Shown here: positions 11,590 through 22,649 of the stretch, one piece after another
How positions within the stretch are numbered: the stretch's first letter is position 1
Layout: every line of letters begins with the position of its first letter
Source of the DNA: Codonopsis lanceolata
Taxonomy: Eukaryota; Streptophyta; Magnoliopsida; Asterales; Campanulaceae
DNA: 64,000 nt
Assembly (NCBI GenBank): GCA_013146195.2
Contig: CM028382.1
Coordinates: forward strand, 63,329,358 to 63,393,357
Direction: 5' to 3'
The notes under the pieces: generated by a model
Database searches by the model: none
Told to the model about the DNA's origin: nothing
Seen by the model: the letters and a program-made list of their open reading frames with translations, nothing else
Program-made: the position numbers and the translations under genes

Positions 11590-11860
11590 AGACAGGGCAG
11601 CGGTGAATGATCGGGATCCAAGTCGTTTGGCTGTTTCGGGACAATGGCAATGCAGATGATGAATAGGACAAGGACACTTTTGGTGCTTCTCATTCTGATG
11701 AGACTGAGCCTTTTCTGTGCCTTGCAGAAGAAGTATATGGGCCCGGCTGGGCGGACGCCGCAGGTACTGATGGACCACCTTGGGGCTTAAGCTGCAAAAG
11801 AAGGGATAGTTTCTGGGGGAAACAAATGGGGTATAGGCAATAATAGATATGTACAGGCAA
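11590..11860 (+). pseudogene. T1 antisense aORF, C-terminal remnant
   Basis: Plus-strand codons encode an acidic Gly/Asp-rich tail (DNGNADDE) and a stretch ending near KKRRDSFWGKQMG. This matches the end of the T2 aORF (23640-23830) and the T3 aORF (55134-55400, minus strand). It is broken by frame changes and has lost its N-terminal domain. It runs opposite to T1 gag-pol and converges with it over the hairpin modules at 12078-12336. Confidence 0.6.
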
Positions 11861-12077
11861 TTAATGTATAATCTAAATTTCTTTAGCAATTATTCCTAAG
11901 TTGCACTTAGGACCCGAAAATTTTATATTTTAGTGTTTTAATGTGAACCTCTATCGTGGTTTTTCTTTTTCTTCTGTCAGTCGAGCCCCCTTACATGCCG
12001 AAGACTGGAGGTAGAATGCCGAGATTTCAAAGAGTGCTTTCCCTCTCCTTATTCTCCTGATATATATATTTTATTTT

Positions 12078-12126
12078 GCTCTAACTTTTGCCTAGGCTGC
12101 CCTTTCGGGTTTTCAACCTAGCGAGC
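12078..12126 (-). ncRNA. 49-bp junction stem-loop, T1 module 1
   Basis: On the pol-sense strand: outer stem GCTC/GAGC, middle stem CTAGG/CCTAG, inner CCC-GAAA-GGG with a GNRA-type tetraloop. It is one of seven copies in T1, T2 and T3, all exactly 49 bp from outer stem to outer stem. ncRNA here means a structured transcript segment; transcription is not shown. Confidence 0.6.
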
Positions 12127-12175
12127 CTTTATTATTATTTTTTTTATTATTTTATTATTATTTTTTTTTTTACTT

Positions 12176-12224
12176 GCTCTAACTTTTGCCTAGGCCGCCC
12201 TTTCGGGTTTTCAGCCTAGCGAGC
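12176..12224 (-). ncRNA. 49-bp junction stem-loop, T1 module 2
   Basis: Same three-tier structure, outer stem GCTC/GAGC. A T-rich spacer of about 50 bp separates it from module 1. Confidence 0.6.
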
Positions 12225-12287
12225 CCTTATTTCTCCTTTTTATTTGTTTTTTTCTCTTTTTTTTCTGTTGTTTTTTTTTATATATAT

Positions 12288-12336
12288 GCCCTAACTTTTG
12301 CCTAGGCCGCCCTTTCGGGTTTTCAACCTAGCGGGC
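12288..12336 (-). ncRNA. 49-bp junction stem-loop, T1 module 3 (pol-proximal)
   Basis: Same structure, but both outer arms have changed together: GCCC/GGGC in place of GCTC/GAGC. The pol-proximal T3 copy (54689-54737) has the same pair, so the triplet seems to be ancestral to both elements. Confidence 0.6.
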
Positions 12337-12337
12337 T

Positions 12338-13209
12338 GGAGAGGGAAGCACTTGCTATATAAGGTGTTTCGAGCATAATACCTTTGAAGCTCGTTGAGAT
12401 TGGAGGGATGAACAAAGTCTTCTTTTTCCTGGCTTGCGAGGAATATGGTACTTCCTGATGGGATCTCTTTGACAATATACGACACATCGTGGAAGAGAGT
12501 GGTAGCAGCCTTTTGATGAGTAGCCCCAACATTTTTTGGTCCAGGTGACATGACATGATAGCAGTAGGTCCCCCAAGGGGTGGTGAATGAGGTCCTTTCT
12601 TGGTCTCCTGCTGCCTTTGATTTGACTATGGCCCAACATGTTGTTGACGACAGATCTAACTTTGTGAGCGGCAACTGCGTCTACCACAATATTGATATTG
12701 AGTAGAGGGAAATTATCTTTGGGTGACGCCTTGTTGAGGTCTCAGAAGTTTACGCAGATCTAGACTTTCCTGTTGGGCTTGGGAATGGTTACTATGTGGG
12801 ACAGCCCGATCGGGTATATTTTTTTTCTTTTTCACTTTTTTTACTTTTTTTTTTTACCCGAATGAAGTTGACGTGCGGCTGTTTCATGCTTTTTTTTTAA
12901 ACTTGTAGTGACCATTCAGGCTTGATGCGGCGGAGCTTTTGTTTGATTGGCTAAGCATCTGGACATGTGGGGATCCGGTGTTTGACTATGGCTGGGTCTA
13001 CTCCTGACGCATCTTCAGGACCAAGTGAACATGTCCACGAACTCTTTGAGGAGATCCATGAGTGTTATCCTTTTCGAAACCTTGCAGGGAGTTGCCGATT
13101 TTGACTCCTTTGATTTCATTGTCCAGCCCCAGATTGATAGTGGATCAGTCTTCAGTTGCTGTTGATGATGTTGTTCCTGTTGCTCTACTGACTTTACAAG
13201 CTTAAGCAA
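12338..13209 (-). pseudogene. T1 pol remnant: RT fused in frame to the integrase tail
   Basis: Minus strand from 13209: linker end (LLKEFVDMFTWS), then RT fragments including DQERTSFTTPWGTYCYHVM and GATHQKAATTLFHD. At about 12485 RT jumps directly to VSYIVKEIPSGSTIF and ends NLNELQRYYA, which are the last residues of the integrase region in T2 (PYIVKKIRSG, KLKRYYA). The YxDD box, both RNase H domains and the integrase core are missing. The ORF 12291-12674 crosses the junction without a stop. No enzyme activity is possible. Confidence 0.8.
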
Positions 13210-13339
13210 ACATTTTTTTTATCTTTTGGGTCCTATTAAATGACTCATTATTATAATGATTTAATGCGTCTTTTAATATAGGTGCAACTAAGAAATAAGT
13301 AAAGACATTTAGATTATTATTAAAAGCAAACCGTACATG

Positions 13340-14140
13340 GTTTATTACATTATTGAGGACCTGGGGTTTGAGATCCTCAACTTTAGGGAGCGGATTGGTA
13401 GATGACCAAATCCGTAAGGCTAGGGAAAGGAATAGGGGTAATATATCCGAAGCGGTCCATCAGATCTGCGGGTGTCAAAAGTGGGTCGGTCGCGGTATAC
13501 TAGTTCTGCAGAGGCTTATTAGAAATGGACTCAAACTCAACAGGGAGCTTTTTTTTTTTTTTGGAGAAGTGCCTTTCTCCATCATACCCAGGAAGCTGTT
13601 CCCCAAATTTTCATTAGAAACTTCTTGGTTAAGGATTCTAAGCATCATGGTTTTCAAATTTTCGATGCCAGCCTCCATTTTGGCGAGCGGGAGAGTTGGG
13701 TTTTGGTAGATGCTGGCAGGGTTAGAGAAGGCTGGGTTAATTTCTGGATGTGGTACCTGGTAAGGATTTTGGGCTGGATAAGGATTTTGGGCTAGATATG
13801 GATATTGGGCTGGATATGGATATTGGGCAGGATATGGATATTGGGCTGGATATGGATATTGGGCAGATGGATTTTGGTATGGATATTGGGTAGGATAAGG
13901 ATATTGGACTGGATATGGATATTGGGTAGGATAAGGATATTGGACTGGATATGGATATCGGGTAGGATAAGGAGGGTATAATGAAAAGGGGTTAAGATTT
14001 TGGTAATAATAGGTATTTGGTGGGTTGGTGTTTGGCTGGGAAATTGGATTTGGAGGAACATGGAAGGTTGATGCTTCTTGGGGGACTGCGGGGGACTTTC
14101 ATTTTCGCCGCCATACCGCTCGATTTGTATTGTCTGCATG
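13340..14140 (-). pseudogene. T1 Gag N-terminus fused to the pro-RT linker
   Basis: Minus strand from about 14100: a Pro/Asn/Gln-rich start, then about ten YPYPxQ repeats (13760-13980), then KMEAGIENLKTMMLRIL, which matches the Gag start in T2 near 30480. It is followed at once by NSFLGMMEKGT, which in T2 (about 27830) lies in the linker between protease and RT. The Gag core, zinc knuckle and protease have been deleted. A tract encoding K at 13550-13562 disturbs the frame. The remainder (13340-13530) is decayed linker. Confidence 0.75.
13755..13980 (-). repeat. 18-bp coding minisatellite (YPYPxQ) in T1 Gag
   Basis: Tandem copies of ggatatggatattgggct and variants encode Tyr-Pro-Tyr-Pro-(Ala/Val/Thr)-Gln about ten times on the minus strand. 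T2 has only a short diverged version (NPYQNPTQNPYQ type) at 30550-30650. Confidence 0.8.
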
Positions 14141-15426
14141 CGGATATCGCCTTTATCGATCTAATATTGATACCCTCTGTTATGATTTTTGCACTTATTT
14201 CCCATATCAACCGGTCAGTACTATTTTTGCCTTTCCAAATTCGGGCCAGGTTTCTGAGGAAAATGGGTTTTGGATGTATCAGAAGGCTGGCTGAAGGCTT
14301 TCTGGGCTTGGAGTACAGCGTGCCTTTATTAGTATATTTTATTATTTATTATTATCCCTACAAATGACCGGATAAGCACCTACTTTATTTTGGGTCTCGT
14401 GGACTTTCTGAACAAGGATTCTTTCTCCAGAGTATAGGACCAACGTATTCCACCTGCCTTTCGACTCCCCGAGATCGGACTGATCCCAAGCGAAGGGCCT
14501 ATACTCTTTCCGGGATCCACCATTCGAAATGATCTAGGTCGAGCATTTGAAAATAATAAATCAGCCCTAGTGTATTTTTTTTTTTGAATTGCGAAATTTT
14601 TTTTGACTTGCGCACATTTTTTTTTACTTGCGCTCATTTTTTTTGACTGGGGCTGACCCACAATTTAAAATGCAAAAACCGGTCGGTCTTTGAAGTGTCC
14701 TGAGAATCTATATGCAGTCTAACGTTGGCTCATGCAGGGGGTAGGCTGGCCATGATGTAGGGTAGCAATTCGGAATATATTTATATGCATGTGCGCGTGT
14801 GTGCTGTATCTAAAAAGCAAAAAAGTTTTTTTTTAGATATAGAAAGCAGAAAATAAAACAGATATGGCCTGTCTTGCTGTTATTTATGGATTTTCTCGGC
14901 TTTTTAGTTTGAACGCGAGCAGACAAGCATACCATCAAGAAATAGAAAGAAAAGCGGGGAATCTATCTATTCATAAAAAAAATGGGTCCTAATCCCCAAA
15001 ATAAAATGACTGAATGCATGCATGTATGTATATATATTTTGCAGAATGAAAATAAACCAGAATAAAATAATATAAGGCCGAAAATGAAAAGATTTTTAAA
15101 AATAAAGCCCCGGCCCTTTTGTTGTGCTGCCCGGAAATTATTGCACGTAAAATATTGCATATATATATATATATATATAATTTTTTTTTGAATTTTTTTT
15201 TTGAAAAATACGAATATTTTCAAATATATCCGTAACAGTATTTGAAATGAAACTGTTGCAAGATGGAGGATCATATCCACAAATATAGACACGGATGTTA
15301 AAGGAACGCAATATTCAACTGTTTAAATTAATATAACAAGCATACTTTAGTCAGAAACAAAAGAAAAAAAAAGTTTTGGTTACTGAGTCTAGCCCTCCAT
15401 TTTTATTCATTAAAATAAAAACGATC
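14141..15426 (-). other. T1 untranslated leader between PBS and Gag
   Basis: No coding signal. It holds homopolymer T tracts (14574-14643), a (ta)n run at 15160-15179, and phrases shared with the T2 leader, such as gtatactctttccgggatccac (14505, 31510). It is the 5' untranslated leader on the minus strand. Confidence 0.6.
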
Positions 15427-15445
15427 TCCCCAGCAGAGTCGCCAC
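15427..15445 (-). other. T1 primer binding site (tRNA-Arg type)
   Basis: The minus strand reads gtggcgactctgctgggga just inside the 5' LTR. It is complementary, with one difference, to the 3' end of plant tRNA-Arg(ACG) as I remember it (CCCCAGCGGAGTCGCCA). Tat/Ogre elements are known to use tRNA-Arg. Confidence 0.75.
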
Positions 15446-17421
15446 TGTGGGTTCCCGGGAATGTGCTCCCGCGCCCCGCGCGCCCTTGGATAGGGGTGCA
15501 CGTCCGTGCGGATGCGGTGACATCCACTGCTCCCGTTCCACCCTCCCTTGTCTAGGGGAGGACGAAATCAAAAGTGCGGGAGGAGTGCTGTCGGAATAGC
15601 GCGTTGGAATGCGCCTCGGTTGCCTTTAGTGGATTTTGATCCAATATGGGAGCTTTGGATTTTCTATGTCAAGTTATCCCTTTTTTAGGGGATACCAGGA
15701 TATAGGAAAACATCACATTTCCATTCCCATCCTCCCTTGTTTAGGGGAGAACGTGAAAGTGCAAAGAAAGATGTTGCAGCGCCCCCACTATGGATTTTAT
15801 GAAAATAGCCTTATGGCCTATTTCGGATCGCTATGAGTGCTTTGGGTTTTCTACGTCAAGTTATCCCTTGTTTAAGGGATACCAGGACATAGGAATACAT
15901 CACCTTTCCATTCTCATTCTCCCTTTTTTAGGGGAGAACGTGAAAGTGCAAAGAAAGATGTTGCGAGGCCCCACTGGATCCAAAATGTTTTTAGAGTCGC
16001 CATCTTTATTTTAAGGCAAAAATAAAGCAAAACCAGAAAAAGAAAACCAGAGATGAAGAAAACGGGTTCGGAGGCTAAGTTACGAGTTGGGAAGGTGCTA
16101 GGCACCCAACTCGCCCTTTTGGTCTCAAAACGGTTTTTGGCTAGAGTATGCTTTTTGTTATATTTATTAAACAGATAAATAAAGCATTAACTGCCTACAA
16201 ATACATCCATTACATCTATATTATTTACGGACTTGCAATGCTCTTTTACAAACAATCACAAATATACTTGAAAATATTTGGCCATAGTAATAACGGCTAC
16301 ATTTAGTATTATTTCTAATAAATCCGGCAAAGATAACGCTTATATATTTACATTGGACCGGATTGGAAATAATACTATTACAAATAAAGACTTTAATGAA
16401 TAAATAAAGCAAATAATTACAAACCTATCTAAAAACATTTTGCCATAATAACGGCTACATTTAGTACTATTTCCTAATTAAAATTCGGGCAGCACAACTG
16501 CTTATATGGCTACATTGGGCCGGACTGGAAATAATACTATTACAAACAAATGAAAGACTTAAAAATAAAAACTTACAGACAACCTAGGGTGTGTTCGCTC
16601 TGTCCCTCGGAGAGAGAGAGTCTTTTTGTTGTTGTTGTTGTTGTTGTGTGTTGTGTGTTGTGTGTTGTGTGAATTTGGGCAGCGTGACTGCTCTGGAAAG
16701 TTACTTTCGGCCTATGGTTTTGGGCAGGGTAACTGTTTGTTTTTGGTTGTTTGTTGGCTTGAGGTAGGTTGAAATCAGGCAGAATAACGGCTTATTTCGG
16801 CTGATTCGCCTTTTAAATCGAGGCAGCAAGCGCTCTTTCCACGATTTTCGGACCGGGAAATAGGGTGGATACTTAGCTGGAGGGCTAAGGTACACTTCTG
16901 TCGGTTAGATTTGTGTTTGGAGGAAGTTTGGCAGGGTTTCGAGGCTTTGGAGGTGATCTCTCACTATCTCACACCGCTCTCTAATTCTCCAGCGTAACGT
17001 TAACGCGGAGAAGCTTTACGCAAATTTTCTATGTGAAATGAAGAGCCGAGCACTTCTATTTATAGGAGAAGGCTGGGACATCGGTGGAAATTCTTTTTCT
17101 TCTTCGCGCATCAACTGATGGTACACTGCACTGGATCAATTGCATTTTACGGCAAATTTTTGATGAACAGTGGCTGGGGAAAAGGAATTGGCGCCACCCT
17201 ATATGAGTTTGGGCGCCATGCCCAAACTTGATGGTAGCCGTGCCCAAACTTCAAACCTTGGCATTTTTGAGCACTTAGGTCCCTGCAATTTGTCCTTTTG
17301 CGCATCCTGCTTTGTCCTTTTACACTTTTGACCCTGTAACTTGACATTTGTTAATGTTTTAACAGGTCTTGATATTTTATGTCATGTCACATACCAGGGG
17401 TACGAAATTGGGGTGTCTACA
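15446..17421 (-). repeat. T1 5' LTR (1976 bp)
   Basis: Partner of 7444-9442 with the same termini and internal landmarks. It ends at 17421 against the TSD aggcc (17422-17426). Confidence 0.92.
17056..17065 (-). promoter_or_regulatory. TATA box in T1 5' LTR
   Basis: CTATAAATAG on the minus strand at the same LTR position as in the 3' LTR. This would be the promoter for T1 transcription. Confidence 0.65.
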
Positions 17422-17789
17422 AGGCCTTCACTAACCATCGGTTCTTCGTTCAAGATTAACAGGCTGCTCTGATAAGCATACTGCACTCTCAGCAGATCAA
17501 CATTCGTGCTCTCTTCGATGAGCTCAAGACCGGCATGGCACGAGCAATCCTCCGTAGACAGGAAGTTGCTGATTTCACTAATCTTCGTCTTGTTGAACAA
17601 GCTGATGCAAGAGCTGTTGCCGCTGAACAGCGTAGGGTTGGTGCCATCAGGGAGTAGAGAGCTACTCATTTTTTGAATCAAGCCATGATCGAAGAACAGA
17701 ACAGACTCCGAGAACGCCTTAATGACAGAATCAGGATCTGGGTTGGAGATTACTTAGAACGTCGACGCACTCAGCCCAATCTGTTCTGA
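17422..17789 (+). pseudogene. S1 env-like ORF, 3' part after the T1 insertion
   Basis: The frame cut at 7443 resumes after the duplicated aggcc as AFTNHRFFVQD, with a stop at 17457-17459. It continues in the same frame as ISILHSQQINIRALFDELKT, a TAG at 17654-17656, then EEQNRLRERLNDRIRIWVGD, ending at TGA 17787-17789. The helical, charged tail extends the coiled coil that begins at about 7260. Two in-frame stops show decay apart from the insertion. Confidence 0.65.
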
Positions 17790-18187
17790 ATCTGTTGGTA
17801 TTTTTGTTCTGTATCTTTTTAAACTCTGCTGTTTTGCCAAAACTTCTGCTGTTAAACAACTTGTTTAATCACAGATGACTTTAGTTTCTTTCAAAGTTTA
17901 AATTGCTTTATCTTGCTATTATTTAGTCTATTTAAACTTCGTGTTTAAATCTTTATATGTTGCATGTGTGCTTATCTCAAAGATTTAAACCCTGCTCTAC
18001 TTAGTACTTGATATTAATGCTTTTCTCTTGTAAGTACTTAGTCTAGTAGCTATCTCTCTTCTAAGGCTTTTGCTCTGAGAGGCATGTCTGCTCTTAATAA
18101 AAATCTTTAAGACATGTTATTATCTCAGTGCATGATTCAAAGTCTGCTAGTAGCTGAGATGATGACATCAACCAAATAGGAGGAGAT
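17790..18187 (+). other. S1 3' untranslated region and polypurine tract
   Basis: T-rich non-coding DNA without ORFs. The last bases, aggaggagat at 18178-18187, form a purine tract directly before the LTR. Confidence 0.6.
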
Positions 18188-19387
18188 TGTTGATTCCTAA
18201 TTCTAGATTTGGTTGAGTCATCTTCTGATTCTAGTGTACAGTGGCTAAAAGGTCTGCGTACCGATTAGTGTGGCAACTGTCTTAGAATCAATGTGTTTAG
18301 AACTGTTTAAGTGTTAATTTAGGCGCGGTCTTGCAAGCTTCTTCAGCAACCTTGGAAGAACAGCAGACTTTGAAGTCTGCTCAAAGAGCCAAAAATCAAG
18401 ATTAGCCAAATCACGAAATTATGACACGTATACACCTATCCAGATATTTTCGAAAATATCTAGTCATAATGTCTTCATCAGATTTCACTTTAAAGAAGTC
18501 AACTCTACATGATGACAAGCTGTCGGTGTCTCTGGCGAAGACATTACCCTTTTTGGCTAAGAAGACTTTCCTAGCTACAGAGCCTGCAATCTGAAACCTT
18601 ACTCAAATTGGGAATGTCTTTTGTGAACACACTGCATCTTTGATGACTGTGGCTGTTACATCTCCCAAAGCGCCGAATTGCCTTCAATGCAAAAGAACGT
18701 TGGACACAGTTCACTCTGTCTCAGTCCAACGGTCCAAAGATCTCTTCCTGGTATTTATTCAAGTCCTGAAGATCTAAAGAACAACTCTTGCACATTAAAA
18801 ACTCTCAAGCTTCATCTTCAACATTCAAGCATTCAAGAGATCAAAGGACAAGGACTAACACTTCACCAAACTTTCTGAAGCTGCAGATCTGCCATCTTAA
18901 ATTCGTTTAAGCTTCATTTAGTTTGTTTCTAAACTGTTCTTTAATTCAGCACGTGTGAGAACAATTATTCCTTGATTGTTTCTCTCACCTTTATACAATT
19001 GGTTAAAAACTTATTTTGTACACGATCCATTAGTGATCTTACTCATAAACCTAGTGGATAAACAAGTGCACTTTTAAAATCCAAAGCTAACCACTTTGGT
19101 AGTGGATGTAGTACTATTCACAGTACGAACCACTTCAAATCACTGTGTTCTGTTTGAACTGTTCTTATCCTTCTCATTAACTGCTTGTGCTTAACTATTT
19201 CTGAATCTGCACAACCTTTACTGAACTGTTGATAGTTCAGATTCTATTTTGTTTCCGCTGCCTTAATACTTCTATTCAAATCTTCCAAGAAATCGTTAAG
19301 AAGTGTTTACGAAAAGTTTTTACAAAATCATATCTAGGCTATTCAACCCCCCTTCTAGCCTAGATTGAGCCTACTTTGGGACCAACA
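18188..19387 (+). repeat. S1 3' LTR (1200 bp)
   Basis: It starts tgttgattcc and ends gggaccaaca, a perfect TGTTG/CAACA terminal inverted repeat. It follows a purine-rich tract, and its length is usual for Sireviruses. The ORF at 18678-18878 within it is a chance frame. Confidence 0.8.
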
Positions 19388-19689
19388 AAGCCAAACCACC
19401 GAGCTGAACCACCAAACCAAGAATCTTTTAAAATTATACCCTTTAATATTTTGAAATCTTATCGGCTGCCACCAGGATTTTATTATGCTTTATTGTTTTT
19501 TTGGAATGAGTTTGACTTTTAGTATTCTTACTACTTATACTTCAAAAATATAAAGGACCATTTTCATCAAAGTACCAATCGTATTCTTCATCTTCATTTC
19601 TTCACTCAGTACTGTTGACACTCCAATCCTTGGTCATCGACTCCATTCTCCTCTACGGCTCTACTCTCTCATCATCTTCTAGTCTTCTC

Positions 19690-20877
19690 ATGGATAAAGA
19701 CAAGGTTTGATCAATTTTCATATTTATATATGTCCACTAATTTGGTTCAAAATTGATTTTGTTTATCTAAGGATTATTTTGATTTTTTTTTTATCTTAGG
19801 CTGAAACATCAAATCCAAGTGTTCAAGAAGGACTCAAGAAGAAGCGAAAACTTACTTCAAGTAAAGACATTGAAGTAGAGTCATCAGTTGCCCCTCCTCA
19901 AGTGAAGGCCAAAGCGTTCACTTCAGCTGTTTGGTAGCATTTTAATAAAGTTATGGATGGGAAGAAAATTTTGCATTCCCTCTGTAAAAACAATATGTTG
20001 ATTCCACTTCTACCGCCACACTTCAATACCATTTATATAAGTGTAAGGACTATCCTTATAACAATTCTATAAAAAAAATCAAAAGACACTTGAGGTTTAT
20101 AAGGCTAGAGAAGGTGAGTGCAAATTACTTCCATGGAAATTTGATCAAGGTGGGTGTAGAGATACAATAGCTAAGATAATAATTATGGATGAGCTACCAT
20201 TTAGCTTCATTGAGCATGCGCCCAAGCTTTATACATTTTATTAGTGTTGCTGTGCATAGGCTATAATTAGTCTCTTGCAACACCATAGCTAAAGATTGTA
20301 TGAAGTTATATGCTAATCTAAAGAAAGAGTTGAAAAATTGGTTAGTTTTTCATGCTCATAGGATTTGTCTCACAACTAATACATGGTCTTCTTTGCAAAA
20401 TTTGAGTTACATGGTCCATACTACCCATTTTATTGACAAAAACTGGAAATTACACAAAATAATTCTAAACTTTAGTGTGGTTTTTAGTCATAAAGATGTG
20501 GCAATTGAGGCTTGCATGCTTGATTGGGGTTTTAAGAAAGTGTTTACACTTATAGTTGATAATGCTTCATCTAATGATGTCGCCATAGCATACTTGAGGA
20601 AGAAACTTTCAAAAAAGGATGCATTTGTGTTTCAGGGTGAGTTCTTTCACATGAGATGGTACACTCATATTCTTAACATAATTGTTAGAGATGGAATTAA
20701 AGACGTGGATGAGTCAATTAGTAGAATCCACTCAGTTGTGAGGTATATAAGGAGTTTTCCACAAAGAGCCAACCAATTTAATGTTTGTTGTGAGCAAGAA
20801 AAAAAATTCATATAAGAGCAATTTGGTTATTGATGTCTCAACTAGGTGGAATTATACATATATTATGTTGGCGACTG
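19690..20877 (+). pseudogene. hAT transposase, RICESLEEPER/DAYSLEEPER type, truncated
   Basis: Exon 1 (19690-19704, MDKDK) is followed by a gt...ttag intron (19705-19799). Exon 2 begins AETSNPSVQEGLKKKRKL and runs into a BED zinc-finger-like phrase (SAVW-stop-HFNKVMDGKK) with an in-frame TAG. After frame changes, 20300-20815 encodes part of the RNase H-like hAT core: LTTNTWSSLQNLSYM, LTLIVDNASSND-like VFTLIVDNASSND and HILNIIVRDGIKDVDESI. The tail reads VIDVSTRWNYTYIMLAT and stops where the T2-block LTR begins at 20878. I could not find its continuation after 33481. hAT transposases excise DNA with an 8-bp TSD; this copy is inactive. Confidence 0.8.
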
Positions 20878-22630
20878 TGTAGACACCCCAATTTCGTACC
20901 CCCTGGTATGTAACATGACATGCGATATCAAGACCTGTTAAAGCTTAACAAATGTCAAGTTACAGGGTTTTAAAAATGCAAAAGAGAAAGCAGGATGCGT
21001 AAAACAGTAAAATGCAGGGGCCAGAGTGTCAAAAAGGAGGCTAATAAAGGCTCCAGGTGCCACCACCAAGAGAACCAGGCGCGGCACCCAGAGCTCAAGG
21101 GTTCGGCGCCCAGAGCCCAAACAGTGATTACGATTTGAGAATTAGTACAAGCTCTCAAGCGCGCGGTATAGGCTGATCAAACACAAAATTTTAAAGACAG
21201 CAGTGTCCCTTCTCTCACCTATAAATAGAGGTGTCCGGCTTTAGTTTTAGGGGCCGAGAATTTTCTCACTCATATATTGTTCAGCGTTGTTATTACGCCG
21301 TAGAGAGCGATCGTGAGATAGAGAGAGTTCCCTCCTCCTATAAGCCTCGAAGCTCTGCCAAATCTCCTCCAAACTCAAAACCAACCAGTCAAAGTGAGCC
21401 TTAGCCTTCCAGCTAGGATTCCACCCTATTCCCCCAGTCCAAAAATCCCAAAAAGAATAGTTGCTCTGCTCGAATCCAAAGGCCAAATCCGCCAGAAGCA
21501 AGCAGTTGCTCTGCCCAATTTCCGCCAGCAGTAAGCAAACAACAGCAAAAACGCAAGCAGTTGCTCCGCCTGTTTGACGGTGCCTGAAAGCAACTTTCAA
21601 AAGCAGTTATTCTGCCCGAACCGCAGTAGCAGCAAAAAGACTCCCTCTCCCGGAAGGACAGAGCGAGCGCACCTCACGCTCTTAAAGGTAAACCTTTAAG
21701 GGTCTTTATATTAAAAATGCTATTTTTCATCTGGCCCAATGTAAAAAATATAAGTTGTTATGCTACCCGGATCTATATAGAAAGTAGCATTAAAAAGAGC
21801 CATTATTATGGCCAAATATTTCTAAATGTATTTGTAATTATTGGAAGGAGGCGGCTGCAAGTCTGTAAATAATGTAAATACAGATATATCTACTTTTTTT
21901 TAATACTTTATTTCATTTGCTGGATAAATATAACAAAAAGCATATTTTAGCCAAAAACATTTTTTGAGACCAAAAGCGCGAGGTGAGTGCCTAACACATT
22001 CCTACCTCGTAACTTAGCCTCCAAACCCTTTTCTATAAACTCTGGTTATTTTTGGTTTTTCTTTATTTCTCCTTAAAATGAAGATGTCGACTTTGTTTAA
22101 ACATTTTGGATCACGGTGAGGCCCGCAACATCCTTTTTTTGCACTTTTTCCGTTTTCCCCTAAACAAGGGACGATAGGAATAAAAAGGGTGATACATTTC
22201 CTGCATCTTGTTTTTCCCTAAACAAGGGAGGATGAGATACGGGGAAGCCCAAAGCACTCATAGCGATCCAAAATAAGCCTAAGATCATGGTGAGGCTCAC
22301 AACATCCTTTTTTTGCACTTTCTCGTTTTCCCCTAAACAAGGGATGATGGAAATGAAAAGGGTGATGCATTTTTTGTGCCTTGTCTTCCCCTAAACAAGG
22401 GATGGTGAGATACGGAGAAATCCAAAGCTCTCACATAATGGTCCAAAGCTCACTCAGGTGACCGAGGCGTATTCAACGCGCTTTTTGACAACATTCTTTC
22501 TGTACTTTTAATTCCATCTTCCCCTAAACAAGGGCGGATGGAATGGAAAGAGTGATGTCCACACCGAGCCGCGTGTTCCCCTAAAAAAGAGAGCGCGCAA
22601 TCCGGGGGGATAACCTTCCGGGGCACCCAT
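20878..22630 (+). repeat. Left LTR of the T2 block, plus orientation
   Basis: It begins tgtagacaccccaatttcg and ends cttccggggcaccca, the same termini as T1 and T3 LTRs read 5' to 3'. It holds a TATA box (21219) and several cccctaaacaaggg motifs (22150-22530). The bases after its end (actctgc) recall the primer site gactctgctgg, so it looks like the 5' LTR of a plus-strand element. Confidence 0.75.
21219..21228 (+). promoter_or_regulatory. TATA box in T2 left LTR
   Basis: CTATAAATAG about 341 bp inside the LTR, the same place as in T1 and T3. Confidence 0.6.
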
Positions 22631-22649
22631 ACTCTGCGGCGCCGGCTGG

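Larger units (their letters stand above)
7444..17421 (-). mobile_element. T1: Tat-lineage Ty3/gypsy element, internally deleted, nested in S1
   Basis: The element has two ~2-kb LTRs, a TSD (aggcc), a tRNA-Arg-type primer site next to the right LTR and a polypurine tract next to the left LTR, so it runs on the minus strand. The 6-kb interior lacks most of gag, protease, RNase H and integrase: two deletions fuse the Gag N-terminus to the pro-RT linker and RT to the integrase tail. Compared with T2 about 2.6 kb and 2.4 kb are missing. The LTRs look about 97% alike over the first 180 bp by eye. The flanking TSD shows the copy integrated as a unit, so it probably moved with proteins from a relative. 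Confidence 0.9.
1..19387 (+). mobile_element. S1: Sirevirus-like Ty1/copia element, 3' part, interrupted by T1
   Basis: Plus-strand order is Gag tail, protease, integrase, reverse transcriptase, RNase H, env-like ORF and 3' LTR, which is the Ty1/copia order with the post-pol env-like ORF typical of Sireviruses. The 5' LTR and most of gag lie left of the window. All pol domains carry frameshifts and stops, so the copy is dead. It is split by T1 (7444-17421). The right end is well defined: a purine-rich tract at 18175-18187 is followed by an LTR with TGTTG/CAACA termini ending at 19387. The 5-bp TSD cannot be checked because the left end is missing. Confidence 0.8.
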
